Positions 28,786-37,186 of a DNA stretch of 64,000 bases are shown piece by piece. Made by a program: the position numbers and the translations under genes. Under the pieces are notes generated by a model. The model was given only the letters and a program-made list of their open reading frames with translations, was not told the origin of the DNA and made no database searches. Source of the DNA: Caulobacterales bacterium (GTDB lineage Bacteria > Pseudomonadota > Alphaproteobacteria > Caulobacterales > Caulobacteraceae); NCBI GenBank assembly GCA_019510435.1, contig JAEKKJ010000006.1:372001-436000 (forward strand), written 5' to 3'. Position 1 is the stretch's first letter. Every line of letters begins with the position of its first letter.

Positions 28786-29115
28786 CTAAAATGTTCCTCC
28801 CCTCGGCAACCTCTGAAACCGGGTTTGCCTGAGTGGGCGCCTTTATGGTTTGGCCGGGCGAGCCAGACCACAGCTATTTTGTCGTCTAACGCGGTTCGGC
28901 GCCGGAGCGCGGCTTTCGCGCAACGCCTTACGGCGCAAGGCATTGCGATTCGGCGAACCGTGTACCTTGGCGCACGGCCGTACCCTGAGTTCGAAAGCCG
29001 CATGCAGGGCCAGCGCACGTGGCAGGCGATTCCAGTTGCGCGCCCTTGCGCGGCGCCGTCAGGTTGGATGGGCTGTACGCGGCGTCGAGACGGGCCGCGA
29101 TCGTCGGGGGAAAAG
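28786..29115. other. 330-bp intergenic region between TonB receptor and STAS gene
   Basis: No gene is seen on either strand. It must contain the promoters of the divergent receptor and of the STAS-led signalling operon. The most visible element is the inverted repeat at 28919-28947. The left end carries GGGGAGGAAC (minus strand), the receptor's ribosome binding site. Confidence 0.5.
28919..28947. promoter_or_regulatory. 29-bp imperfect palindrome upstream of the STAS operon
   Basis: CGCAACGCCTTAC faces its near complement GCAAGGCATTGCG, with 11 of 13 positions pairing. It lies about 170 bp before the STAS start. It may be an operator for the signalling cluster or part of its leader; only symmetry supports this. 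Confidence 0.35.
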
Positions 29116-29454
29116 ATGTCGGAGTTCGACTGGCAGCTGCGTGAGGCTGGCGGCCGTCTGGTCGGCGAGCCCAGGGGCCGGGTCGACGAAGCCACCTGGG
29201 AGCGCTTTTCGGAGACGCTGGTGGCCGCCGTGCGCCAGGCCGCCGCGACCGGGGCCGAGCTGGTGGTCGACCTTTCGGGCCTCGACTACATGTCCTCGCG
29301 CGGCCTTCGTGTGCTGACCATCGCCAAGCGCGAGGCGGGCGAGGCGGTGCCGATCTCGCTGGCCGCGCCCAACCCGCAGATGCGCGAGATCCTGCAGATC
29401 AGCCGCTACGACAAGCTGTTCACGGTGGTCGACTCCGTCGACGCCGCATCCTAG
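29116..29454 (+). CDS. STAS-domain anti-sigma-factor antagonist (RsbV/SpoIIAA-like)
   Basis: A 112-residue single STAS domain. The phosphorylatable serine is Ser60 or Ser61 in VDLSGLDYMSSRGLRVL. Such proteins bind and inhibit an RsbW-type kinase when unphosphorylated, and are reset by a SpoIIE/PP2C phosphatase. Both partners are present nearby: the CHASE2-SpoIIE phosphatase (30409-32559) and a GHKL kinase domain (33636-34025). It is the first gene of the plus-strand run; the next start is 14 bp beyond its stop. Confidence 0.9.
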   Translation: MSEFDWQLREAGGRLVGEPRGRVDEATWERFSETLVAAVRQAAATGAELVVDLSGLDYMSSRGLRVLTIAKREAGEAVPISLAAPNPQMREILQISRYDKLFTVVDSVDAAS

Positions 29455-29468
29455 CGGCGGGAGGGGGC

Positions 29469-30434
29469 ATGCGCGTCCGCTTCTGGGGCACACGCGGGTC
29501 GCTGCCGGTGGCGCAGCAGGCCGGCGCGATCCAGGCCAAGATCGCCAAGGCCCTGGTGGCCGCCAGCGGCCGGGCTTTCGCCGACGAGGCGCAGGCCACA
29601 GCCTTCGCCGCCGCCAACCTGGACTTCGCCACCTTCGGCGCCTACGGCGGCGCCACCTCCTGCGTGGAGATCGAGGGCGGCGACGGCGCCTTCGTGATCT
29701 GCGACATGGGCTCGGGGCTGCGCGAGTTCGGCCTGGACGCCTTCCGCCGCATCGGTCTCGGCCATTCGCGCGACTACCACTTCTTCCTGTCCCACCTGCA
29801 CTGGGACCACATCATGGGCTTCCCGTTCTTCGGGCCGGCCTTCGACGGTGGCGCCACCATCACCATCCACTCCGGCCACCCGGACGCCGAGACGGCGCTG
29901 CGCCGACAGCAGGACGAGATCTCCTTCCCGGTCCCCTTCGACTGGCTGCGCGCGAAGTTCACCTTCGTCACCCACACGCCGGGCGAGACGTTCCAGGCCG
30001 CCGGCCTGACCGTCAGCCTGGCGACCCAGCACCACAGCCACGACTCCTACGGCTGGCGGTTCGAGGACGCGGCCGGCAAGACGGTGATCTACTCCACCGA
30101 CTCCGAGCACAAGCTCGACAACATGGAGTCCGAGAAGGCCTTCGAGACCTTCTTCCGCGGCGCGGACCTGGCGATCTGCGACACCATGTATTCGCTGGGC
30201 GACACGGTCAGCCTGAAGCAGGACTGGGGCCATTCCAGCAATGTGGTGGCGGTGGACCTCTGCCGGGCGGCGGGCGCGCGGCGTCTGGCCCTGTTCCACC
30301 ACGAGCCGGCCTATGCCGACGAGGACATCCAGCGGATGCACGCCGAGACCATCCGCTACGAGGAGCTGGTGCGCGCCGACCGCCCGCCGCTGGAGGTGAT
30401 CTGCGCGTATGACGGGCTCGAGGTCGAAGTCTGA
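29469..30434 (+). CDS. MBL-fold metallohydrolase
   Basis: A 321-residue metallo-beta-lactamase-fold enzyme. The opening MRVRFWGTRGSLP and the zinc motif HLHWDHIMGFPFF (about residues 110-122) are typical, with further ligands in THTPGETF, YSTDSE and a late HHEP. This subgroup is often encoded beside CHASE2, FecR or two-component genes and is annotated as possible cyclic-nucleotide phosphodiesterase, but activity is unproven. It sits between the STAS gene and the phosphatase gene, which it overlaps by 26 bp, so it is part of the same operon. Confidence 0.88.
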   Translation: MRVRFWGTRGSLPVAQQAGAIQAKIAKALVAASGRAFADEAQATAFAAANLDFATFGAYGGATSCVEIEGGDGAFVICDMGSGLREFGLDAFRRIGLGHSRDYHFFLSHLHWDHIMGFPFFGPAFDGGATITIHSGHPDAETALRRQQDEISFPVPFDWLRAKFTFVTHTPGETFQAAGLTVSLATQHHSHDSYGWRFEDAAGKTVIYSTDSEHKLDNMESEKAFETFFRGADLAICDTMYSLGDTVSLKQDWGHSSNVVAVDLCRAAGARRLALFHHEPAYADEDIQRMHAETIRYEELVRADRPPLEVICAYDGLEVEV

Positions 30435-32559
30435 TTCCCTCGTAGAGCTCGACGTCGGCGCGCGCCTGCGCGTCCGCGCGGGCGGCCTGCTGGCGGCCTT
30501 GGTGGCGGCCCTGCTGCTGGCCGCGGCCGGCGAGGCCCTGCGCCAGCCGCTGTTCGACCTCTACCAGCGGATCCTGCCCGCGCCCGCGCCATCGGACCGC
30601 GTCGTGGTGGTGGTGGTCGACGCGCGCAGTATCGCCAAGATCGGCGGCTGGCCCTGGTCGCGCTACACCATGGCGCGCCTGGCCGAGCAGATCGCCGGGC
30701 GGGGGGCGAGCGCGGTCGGCTTCGATTTCCTGTTCCCCGAGAAGGACCGCCAGAACCCGGCCGACTTCGCTGGCCTCTATTACGAGCTGGCGCCCGCCAC
30801 GGCCGCCGAGGTGCGCCAGCAGAAGTCCATGGACGACGTCTTCGCCCAGGTCATCGGCCGCTGGCCGGTGGTGCTGGCCCGCGGCGGGGTCGAGAAGGAC
30901 TCCTACGACAGCCTGGACAAGGACGAGATCGGGCTGACGGCCGCGCCGTTCCCCCCCGAGGCCCGCTTCGTGGGGCCACAGCCGCCGGCGATCCCCAGCT
31001 ATCCGGGGGCCCTGGTCAACCTGGACATCCTGGACGGCGCGGCCGCGGGGCATGGCCTGGCCAACGGCCAGCCGGACCGCGACGGCGTGGTGCGCCGCGT
31101 GCCGCTGCTGGGCCGGGTGGCCGGGGTGCTGACACCCAGCCTGGCCCTCGACCTGGTCCGCACCGCCGAGGCGCAGGACACCATCCGGCTGCAGGGCGAC
31201 AGGCGTCGGCTCTGGTCGATTGAGGTGGGCCGTCACACCGTCCCGGTGCAGGCGGGCGGCCAGGTGATGCTGCGGTTCACGGCGCGGCCGCCCCGGCACG
31301 GCGAGGCCCAGCTGGCCTATCCCGCGGTCTCGGCGGCGGACGTGCTGGGCAAGGGCGTCCCGCCGGACGCCTTCAAGGGCAAGATCGTGCTGGTCGGCCT
31401 GGCGGCGGCGGGCACCTCCGATGTGGTCAACGCCGTGCACGACGGGCGCACCTATGGCGTCTTCGTCCAGGCCCAGGCGGTCGATGCGGTGCTGAGCGGT
31501 CGCGGGCTGCAGCGCCCCACCTGGACCATCGTCATCGAGGCGGGGCTGGGCCTGGCCATGGTGCTGATCTCGTGGTTCGGCGTGCCCAGGGCGCCGTTCC
31601 TGCTGGTGGTCACCGGCGCGGTGGGCGAGATCGGCGCGGTGTTCGCCGCCTCCGGCTGGGCGTTCCAGCACAACATCCTGCTGGATCCGATCCCGATGCT
31701 CGTCCCCGGGGCCGCCTCATCGGCCGTGACGGTGGCCATGCTGTTCGTGGAGGGCCGCCGCGTGCAGCGCCGGCTGCGCGAGGCGCTGGAGGAGGAGCGC
31801 CTGGCCGCCGCGAAGATCTCGTGGGAGCTGGGCATGGCCAGCCAGATCCAGTCCGGCATGCTGCTGCCGCGCAAGGCGCTGGGACAGATCACCCCCGCGG
31901 CCGAGATCGACGCGGTGCTGCAGCCGGCGCGCGAGGTGGGCGGCGACCTCTACGACGCCTTCCTGCTGGACGAACGGCGGCTCTGCTTCCTGATCGGCGA
32001 CGTCACCGGCAAGGGCGTGCCGGCCTCGCTGTTCATGGCGCTCGCCAAGGCCCTGGGGCGCAGCTACCTGATGCGCCCCGACATCGGCCTCGACGCCGCC
32101 GTGGCCGGGATCAACGCCGAGCTGGCGCGCGACAACACCGAGGTGATGGCCGTGTCCCTGCTGGTCGGCGTGCTGCACCTGGCCGATGGCCGCGTCGAGC
32201 TCTGCTGCGCCGGCCACGAGAACCCGGTGGTGGTGAGCGCCGACGGGTCGGCGCGCGAGCTGAAGCTGGAAGGCGGCCTGCCGCTGGGGGTGGACGAGAC
32301 CATCCCCTGTCCGGTCGAGCGCTACGACCTGGCGTTCGGGGAGACCCTGGTGATCTTCACGGACGGCCTCACCGAGGCGCAATCGCCCGATGGGCGCTTG
32401 CTCGGCCACAGGGCGGCCATGGCGGCCCTGGGCGCGGCCGCCGGCGCGGCCCTGCCGGAGATGATCGACCAGGCGGTGGCCGCCGTCCGCGCCTTCGAAG
32501 CCGGCGGCGAGCCCAGCGACGACCTGACCCTCCTGGCGGTGCGCCGCTGCGCTACCTGA
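30409..32559 (+). CDS. CHASE2 sensor with SpoIIE/PP2C phosphatase domain
   Basis: A 716-residue membrane sensor phosphatase. One N-terminal membrane segment (about residues 25-45) leads into a periplasmic CHASE2 domain (about 50-350, with IGGWPWSRYTMARL and GRTYGVFVQAQAVDA). Three hydrophobic segments follow (about 365-450), then a coiled coil and the PP2C phosphatase domain (about 495-716) with metal ligands in REVGGDLYDAF, IGDVTGKGVPASL, FTDGLTEAQ and SDDLTLL. It should dephosphorylate the STAS antagonist upstream when the CHASE2 domain is triggered. It ends overlapping the convergent OmpA gene by 8 bp. Confidence 0.92.
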   Translation: MTGSRSKSDSLVELDVGARLRVRAGGLLAALVAALLLAAAGEALRQPLFDLYQRILPAPAPSDRVVVVVVDARSIAKIGGWPWSRYTMARLAEQIAGRGASAVGFDFLFPEKDRQNPADFAGLYYELAPATAAEVRQQKSMDDVFAQVIGRWPVVLARGGVEKDSYDSLDKDEIGLTAAPFPPEARFVGPQPPAIPSYPGALVNLDILDGAAAGHGLANGQPDRDGVVRRVPLLGRVAGVLTPSLALDLVRTAEAQDTIRLQGDRRRLWSIEVGRHTVPVQAGGQVMLRFTARPPRHGEAQLAYPAVSAADVLGKGVPPDAFKGKIVLVGLAAAGTSDVVNAVHDGRTYGVFVQAQAVDAVLSGRGLQRPTWTIVIEAGLGLAMVLISWFGVPRAPFLLVVTGAVGEIGAVFAASGWAFQHNILLDPIPMLVPGAASSAVTVAMLFVEGRRVQRRLREALEEERLAAAKISWELGMASQIQSGMLLPRKALGQITPAAEIDAVLQPAREVGGDLYDAFLLDERRLCFLIGDVTGKGVPASLFMALAKALGRSYLMRPDIGLDAAVAGINAELARDNTEVMAVSLLVGVLHLADGRVELCCAGHENPVVVSADGSARELKLEGGLPLGVDETIPCPVERYDLAFGETLVIFTDGLTEAQSPDGRLLGHRAAMAALGAAAGAALPEMIDQAVAAVRAFEAGGEPSDDLTLLAVRRCAT

Positions 32560-33136
32560 GGATCACCTCGACCCGACGGTTCGCCGGCTCGTCCACGCCG
32601 TCCGCGGTCGGGACGCGCGGCTCGCGCTCCCCGCGCCCGGCGACCCGCGCATTGGCCACCGGCAAGCCCTTCTTCACCAGGGCGGCGCGGATCTCCACCG
32701 CCCGCTCGTAGGACAGCTTGTCGTTGGCCTCGGCGGCGCCGACCGTGTCGGTGTGGCCGGTGATCTCCACGTCGGAGGCCTCGGTCACCACCTTGCGCAA
32801 CGCCTCCAGGATCGGGACCGATTCGGCGGTCAGGTCCGTGGTGCCCTCGGTGAAGTACATGACGTAGTGCCGCGGGGCGGCGGGCATGTAGCTGGTCAGC
32901 ACGTCGTAGTGGGCGGCGGAGGGCTGGGCCCGGACCTTCGCGCCACGCAGGGCCGTCCAGGTGTTGGCGGCGGTGAGTTGGCCGCGCTCGGCCCCGGTCT
33001 TGGGGTCCAGCACCGCCACGGCGCCGGACGTGGTGACGCCCTCGTCGTTCAGCAGGGTGACGCGGCCGGAGGCGCAGCCGGCCAGCAGGACCGCGCCCGC
33101 CAGGCCTGGGCTCAGCAGGATCCGCAGCGCCCTCAT
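32552..33136 (-). CDS. OmpA-family lipoprotein
   Basis: A 194-residue outer-membrane lipoprotein. The signal MRALRILLSPGLAGAVLLAGC gives a lipidated Cys21. Residues about 75-194 include an OmpA peptidoglycan-binding domain (EITGHTDTVGAAEANDKLSYERA). The region before it has no recognised fold. Its ATG overlaps the FecR-gene stop by four bases, so the two are coupled. It could tether the FecR protein or sense the cell wall for the neighbouring CHASE2 sensor; that link is inferred from position. Confidence 0.88.
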   Translation of the reverse strand: MRALRILLSPGLAGAVLLAGCASGRVTLLNDEGVTTSGAVAVLDPKTGAERGQLTAANTWTALRGAKVRAQPSAAHYDVLTSYMPAAPRHYVMYFTEGTTDLTAESVPILEALRKVVTEASDVEITGHTDTVGAAEANDKLSYERAVEIRAALVKKGLPVANARVAGRGEREPRVPTADGVDEPANRRVEVILR

Positions 33137-33570
33137 TTGACCTCCACGACGAAGCGCGTGCCACGCGCGGCCAGCAGCGAGGTGGGCGTGCGGACCTTCA
33201 TCGCGTCCTTGTTCTCCTTGGCGATCTGGCCCGAGACCACCGCCAGCGAGCCGCGGTCCACCGTGGTCAGGAACTGGCCCTTGTGGGTGGTGTCGTCGAA
33301 CTCGAACTGGCTCAGCGCCACCCGGCTGTTGGGCCCCAGGGCGAAGCGGCTGTTGTCCACGAAGGTGATCCCCACCCGGCCGTCGGCGCCGGTCCTGATC
33401 ACGTCGCTGACCTCGAGCTTGTAGCCGATGGCGGCGGGCGTGGCGGCCTTGCCGCGCACCACGCTGGCGGCCCCGGTGACGGATTTGATCCGCCCGATCT
33501 CGGCTGTGGCGACGCTTGGCGTCGACAGCAAGGCGGCCATCAGCAATCCTGACATGATCGTCGTACGCAT
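33133..33570 (-). CDS. Periplasmic FecR-domain protein
   Basis: A 145-residue exported protein with a signal peptide (about residues 1-24, ending in VATA) and a FecR domain (about 28-145) containing GITFVDNSRFALGPNSRVAL and LLAARGTRFVV. It lacks the N-terminal cytoplasmic part of iron-citrate FecR and no FecI-type sigma factor is near, so it is not a classical anti-sigma factor. Stand-alone FecR proteins often accompany CHASE2 sensors. The ATG at 33570 is preferred to one 15 bases upstream because GGAGGGG lies just before it. Confidence 0.88.
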   Translation of the reverse strand: MRTTIMSGLLMAALLSTPSVATAEIGRIKSVTGAASVVRGKAATPAAIGYKLEVSDVIRTGADGRVGITFVDNSRFALGPNSRVALSQFEFDDTTHKGQFLTTVDRGSLAVVSGQIAKENKDAMKVRTPTSLLAARGTRFVVEVK

Positions 33571-33635
33571 CGTCCCCTCCGGCAACAGGTCCAGACATAG
33601 CCCAGCTCCGCGCCCATTCCGACCCCCTAGCTGCG

Positions 33636-34025
33636 GTGCGCGCCCGGCTGGCGCCGGACAGCGCGGCGGTGGGTCGCGCCCTGGCCGCGGCGCGCCGCTT
33701 CGCCGAGGCCGCCCGCCTGGACCCGACAGCCGCCGACCGGCTGGCGATCGTGGTGGAGGAGTGGGTGGGCAATGTGGTCGACCACGGCGGCGCCGCGCCC
33801 GGCAGCCGCATCGACCTGGCCCTGGCGCGCGAGCGCAGCCTCGTGCGGCTCACCGTCAGCGACGCCGGGGCGCCGTTCGATCCGCGGACCGCCGGCTTCG
33901 AAGGCCCGAACCTGGAGCGCGGCGGCGGCGCGGGGCTGGCGCTGATCGCGGCCTGGACGCGGGTCGCCGACTATCGCCGCCGCGGCGGACGCAACCACCT
34001 GGTCTTTGAGATGCCGCTGCCGTGA
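33636..34025 (+). CDS. GHKL ATP-binding protein, RsbW/SpoIIAB-like kinase
   Basis: A 129-residue single HATPase_c domain starting at a GTG. The N box is VVEEWVGNVVDHGG (Glu, Asn, His), the G1 box DAGAPFDP, the G2 box GGGAGLALI. This is the serine kinase/anti-sigma type that phosphorylates a STAS antagonist, fitting the STAS protein at 29116-29454. No sigma factor gene is nearby, so its other binding partner is unknown. Its stop overlaps the GTG of the next gene (GTGA). Confidence 0.85.
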   Translation: MRARLAPDSAAVGRALAAARRFAEAARLDPTAADRLAIVVEEWVGNVVDHGGAAPGSRIDLALARERSLVRLTVSDAGAPFDPRTAGFEGPNLERGGGAGLALIAAWTRVADYRRRGGRNHLVFEMPLP

Positions 34026-34720
34026 GCCCGATCTTGCCGCACCACCAGGCCCACTGGCGCTTCGGGCTCAACATCTTCGCCTCGCGGCCACGGCTGGCGA
34101 TCGCCATGGGCGCGGGGATCGGCGTCGGCGTCGCCTGCGCCTTCGGCATCCCCCTGCGGCTCTCGGCCTCGGCGATCGCCGGCTGGGACACCTTCTGCAT
34201 CGTCTTCCTGGCCCTGGCCTGGGGCTTCCTGAGCGGCCAGGGGCCCGAGCGGATCCGCGCGGCGTCGGCCCAGCAGGACCAGGGCCAGGCGATGATCCTC
34301 GCCCTGGTGCTGAGCGCCTGCGTGGCCAGCCTGGCCGCCACCGCCATGGAGCTGTCGCTGGCCAAGTCGGAACTGGGCCTGGGCCGGGGGCTCCACGTCA
34401 GCGTGGCGGTGGTCACCGTGGCGGTGTCGTGGCTGGTGGTGCAGGTGGTGCTGGCCCTGCACTACGCGCACGAATACTACGCCCGCGACCCCGTCACCGG
34501 CGTCGACGTCGGGGGCCTCGCCTTCCTGGGATGCCCCGAACCCGACTACTGGGACTTCCTGCACTTCTCCATCGTCATCGGGGTCGCCGCCCAGACGGCG
34601 GACGTGGCCTTCACCGACCAGCGCCTGCGCCGGCTCGGCACGGTGCACAGCCTGATCGCCTTCGTGTTCAACACCCTGATCCTGGCGCTGACCGTGAACC
34701 TGGCGGCGTCGCTGTTCTGA
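34022..34720 (+). CDS. DUF1345 membrane protein
   Basis: A 232-residue protein with five hydrophobic segments and the family features GWDTFCIVFLALAW, VVQVVLALHYAHEYY and YWDFLHFSIVIG. Function is unknown. It starts at a GTG overlapping the kinase stop by four bases, so it is translationally coupled to the kinase and is probably the membrane output or partner of the signalling cluster. It converges on the sugar transporter gene 6 bp away. Confidence 0.88.
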   Translation: MSPILPHHQAHWRFGLNIFASRPRLAIAMGAGIGVGVACAFGIPLRLSASAIAGWDTFCIVFLALAWGFLSGQGPERIRAASAQQDQGQAMILALVLSACVASLAATAMELSLAKSELGLGRGLHVSVAVVTVAVSWLVVQVVLALHYAHEYYARDPVTGVDVGGLAFLGCPEPDYWDFLHFSIVIGVAAQTADVAFTDQRLRRLGTVHSLIAFVFNTLILALTVNLAASLF

Positions 34721-34726
34721 AGGGCC

Positions 34727-36166
34727 TCACCCCTCCATCTGCTCCAGCTCCTTGCCGCGGGTCTCGTGGACCATGGCCCGCACGAAGAAGAGCGAGACCA
34801 GGGCGCTCAGGGCGTAGAAGGCATAGGTGGGCGTCAGGCCCAGCGAGGCCGCCAGGGCCGGGAAGCTGACGCTGATCGCGAAGTTGGCGATCCACTGGGC
34901 GAAGCCGGCCACCGCCAGGCCCGAGCCGCGGATCTGGTTGGGGAACATCTCGCCCAGCATCACCCACATCACCGGGCCCCAGCTGAGGTTGAAGAACACC
35001 ACATAGGCGTTGGCGCTGATCAGGGCGGCTAGGCCCGGCCCATCGCCCAGGTGAACCGCCCCGCCCACCGTGGTGGCGGTGGAGAACGCCCAGGTCAGGA
35101 CGCCCAGGGTCACCGTCATGCCGGCCGAGCCGATGAGCAGCAGCGGCTTGCGCCCGATGCGGTCGATCAGGAGCACGGTGGCGAAACAGGCCAGGATCGA
35201 AAGCGCGCCGGACAGGATGTTGATCTTCAGCGCGTCGTTCTCGGAGAAGCCCACCGACTGCCAGAGCACCGCGCCGTAGTAGAAGACGACATTGATCCCG
35301 ACGAGTTGCTGGAAGACCGCCAGGCCAATGCCGGTCCAGACGATGGGGCGCACCTTGCCGGTGGTCTTGTCGATGAGGTCGGAGAGCTTCGGCCGGTGGT
35401 GGTCGGCGGCCAGGGTGGCGCGGATCTCGGCCACCTTGCGGGCGGCCTCGTCGGCGCCGAACAGGCGGGTCAGCACCGTCAGGGCCAGCCCCTCGCGGCC
35501 CTTGACTACCAGGTAGCGCGGGCTCTCGGGGATCAGCAGCAGGGTGGTCAGGAACACGGCCGCCGGGATCACCTGCATCCAGAACATCCAGCGCCAGGCC
35601 GGATAGCCCAGCCAGAACGGCGAGGTGGATCCGCCGGCGGTGTGGGCGAGCACATAGTTGGCCACGAACGCCCCGGTCAGGCCGGTGATGATCATGATCT
35701 GCTGCACGCTGGAGAGCCGCCCCCGCATGGCGGCGGGCGTCACCTCGCTGATGTAGACCGGCGAGAGCACGCTGGCCGCGCCGACGCCCACCCCGCCCAG
35801 GAGCCGGGCCAGGATGAAGGCCATGGAGCTGGAGGCCGCGCCCGCGCCCAGCGCGCTGACGATGAAGAAGCCGGCGGCCAGCATCATCACCGTGCGCCGC
35901 CCGATCCGGTCGGCCAGGCGTCCGGCGGTGAACGCCCCCGCCGCGCAGCCCAGCAGGATGGCGCCGACGTTGAAGCCGGTGCCCAGCTTGGAGAGCCGGA
36001 AGGTCTTCTCGAGGCCATCCTGGGTGCCGTTGATGACCCCGCTGTCGTAGCCGAACATGAAGCCGCCGATGGTCGCCACCGCCACGATCGCGGCGATGAA
36101 GGCCATGTTCACGCGGGCGGCGTGGGCCGGGTCGCCGGCGACGGCGGCGTTGCCTGTGGTGGACAC
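34727..36166 (-). CDS. Sugar:proton symporter, MFS sugar-porter family (xylose/galactose type)
   Basis: A 479-residue transporter with 12 membrane segments and the sugar-porter motifs DRIGRRTVMM (after TM2), RLLGGVGVGAASVLSPVYISE (TM4), a central PESPRYLVVKGRE, DRIGRKPLLL and VHETRGKELEQ at the end. It starts at a GTG (36166) with AAAGGG upstream. It is last on the minus strand after the xyl operon and most likely brings xylose into the cytoplasm. Its own promoter and palindrome (36242-36279) suggest separate control. Confidence 0.92.
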   Translation of the reverse strand: MSTTGNAAVAGDPAHAARVNMAFIAAIVAVATIGGFMFGYDSGVINGTQDGLEKTFRLSKLGTGFNVGAILLGCAAGAFTAGRLADRIGRRTVMMLAAGFFIVSALGAGAASSSMAFILARLLGGVGVGAASVLSPVYISEVTPAAMRGRLSSVQQIMIITGLTGAFVANYVLAHTAGGSTSPFWLGYPAWRWMFWMQVIPAAVFLTTLLLIPESPRYLVVKGREGLALTVLTRLFGADEAARKVAEIRATLAADHHRPKLSDLIDKTTGKVRPIVWTGIGLAVFQQLVGINVVFYYGAVLWQSVGFSENDALKINILSGALSILACFATVLLIDRIGRKPLLLIGSAGMTVTLGVLTWAFSTATTVGGAVHLGDGPGLAALISANAYVVFFNLSWGPVMWVMLGEMFPNQIRGSGLAVAGFAQWIANFAISVSFPALAASLGLTPTYAFYALSALVSLFFVRAMVHETRGKELEQMEG

Positions 36167-36241
36167 TGGACGATCCCTTTCCTGGCGAGCGGCGCCCGCG
36201 GTTTCCTTCCCGACCGGGCGGTCTTGCGCCGCCAGGCCCCC

Positions 36242-36279
36242 GACTTAGCGTCGACTCGGTGGTCAAGCCAATTGGCTTG
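36242..36279 (-). promoter_or_regulatory. Promoter and 16-bp palindrome upstream of the sugar symporter
   Basis: CAAGCCAATTGGCTTG (36264-36279) is a perfect palindrome. On the minus strand its right edge runs into TTGACC (36266-36261), followed after 11 bases by GCTAAGTC (36249-36242), which fits the Caulobacter housekeeping pattern TTGACA-N10-14-GCTANAWC. An operator overlapping the -35 box would repress or gate the transporter. The palindrome differs from the xyl-type box near xylX. Confidence 0.6.
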
Positions 36280-36307
36280 GCCTTTGATGGTTCTGGACGG
36301 CCGCCGC

Positions 36308-37186
36308 TCAGCCATGGGCCACCGCGTGCTGCGGCAGGCCAGGGGTGTCGACGGCGAAGGCGAACAGCGCGCCCGCCAGCGGCTGGGCCTCGAGCTCTGC
36401 CGGCGAAAGCCCCTTGCGGGCGGTGGTGGCGTAGGCGGTGCGCAGGTCCTCGCCGCCGAACGCCAGCTTGGTGACATTGGCCACCGGCAGGCGCACCGTC
36501 CGCAGCAGGACGCCCGCGGGCGAATACCGCCGCACGCCCCCGCCGCCGAACAAGCCCGTCCAGACGCAGCCGTCGGCGTCCACCGCCGGCCCGTCCGGAT
36601 AGCCCGCGCCCGCCTCGATCTCGGCGAACACCCGGCGGTTCGCCAGCTCGCCGCTCTCGGACACCTCGAAGGCGTAGATCCGCCGTTGCAGCGTGTCGGT
36701 GTGGTAGAGCGTGCGCCCGTCCGGGCTCATGGCCGGCCCATTGGTGATGCAGTAGCCGTCGTCCATCCGGCGCAGGCCCTCGCCGTCCAGCCGGTAGAGC
36801 GCCCCGGACGGCGCGGTCTCCGCATCGTGCATCGAGCCGAACCAGAGCCGGCCGCGGGCGTCCACGAAGCCGTCGTTCAGCCGGTTGCCCAGCGCAGCGT
36901 CCTCCACCGCCGCCACCAGCTCGAAGCCGCCGCCGGCCGGGTCGAAGCCATGCAGGCCGCTCTTCAGCCCGACGATCCAGCCGCCGCTCGCGGTCGGGAC
37001 CACGAACCCCACCGGTTCCGGCGCGGTCCAGGCGGCGCTGTCGCCGGTCTGCGGGTCGAAGCGATGGATGCGATGGCGCTTGATGTCGACGAACCAGAGG
37101 GCCCGGCCGGCGGCCTGCCAGACCGGCCCCTCGCCCAGCTCGCAGCCGCACCGCAGCACGGCCTCCGGCGCGGCCGCGGCGCTCAT
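36308..37186 (-). CDS. xylC: SMP-30/gluconolactonase family lactonase, xylono-1,4-lactonase
   Basis: A 292-residue six-bladed propeller enzyme hydrolysing the lactone made by xylose dehydrogenase. Metal-binding positions are visible as Glu in CELGEGPVW (about residue 18), Asn in GYCITNGPAMSPDGRTLY and Asp in GAGYPDGPAVDADG. The ATG at 37186 overlaps the xylB stop by four bases, and this start gives the family length. Position after xylX-A-B matches the Caulobacter operon order. Confidence 0.88.
   Translation of the reverse strand: MSAAAAPEAVLRCGCELGEGPVWQAAGRALWFVDIKRHRIHRFDPQTGDSAAWTAPEPVGFVVPTASGGWIVGLKSGLHGFDPAGGGFELVAAVEDAALGNRLNDGFVDARGRLWFGSMHDAETAPSGALYRLDGEGLRRMDDGYCITNGPAMSPDGRTLYHTDTLQRRIYAFEVSESGELANRRVFAEIEAGAGYPDGPAVDADGCVWTGLFGGGGVRRYSPAGVLLRTVRLPVANVTKLAFGGEDLRTAYATTARKGLSPAELEAQPLAGALFAFAVDTPGLPQHAVAHG

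Noticed and set aside
23415-29100. Long plus-strand open frames opposite the two TonB receptors
   Set aside because: Low-complexity shadow translation; both receptors are complete on the minus strand.
33133-33570. FecR protein as a classical FecI-FecR iron-citrate regulator
   Set aside because: It has a signal peptide, no cytoplasmic anti-sigma part and no sigma factor gene nearby.
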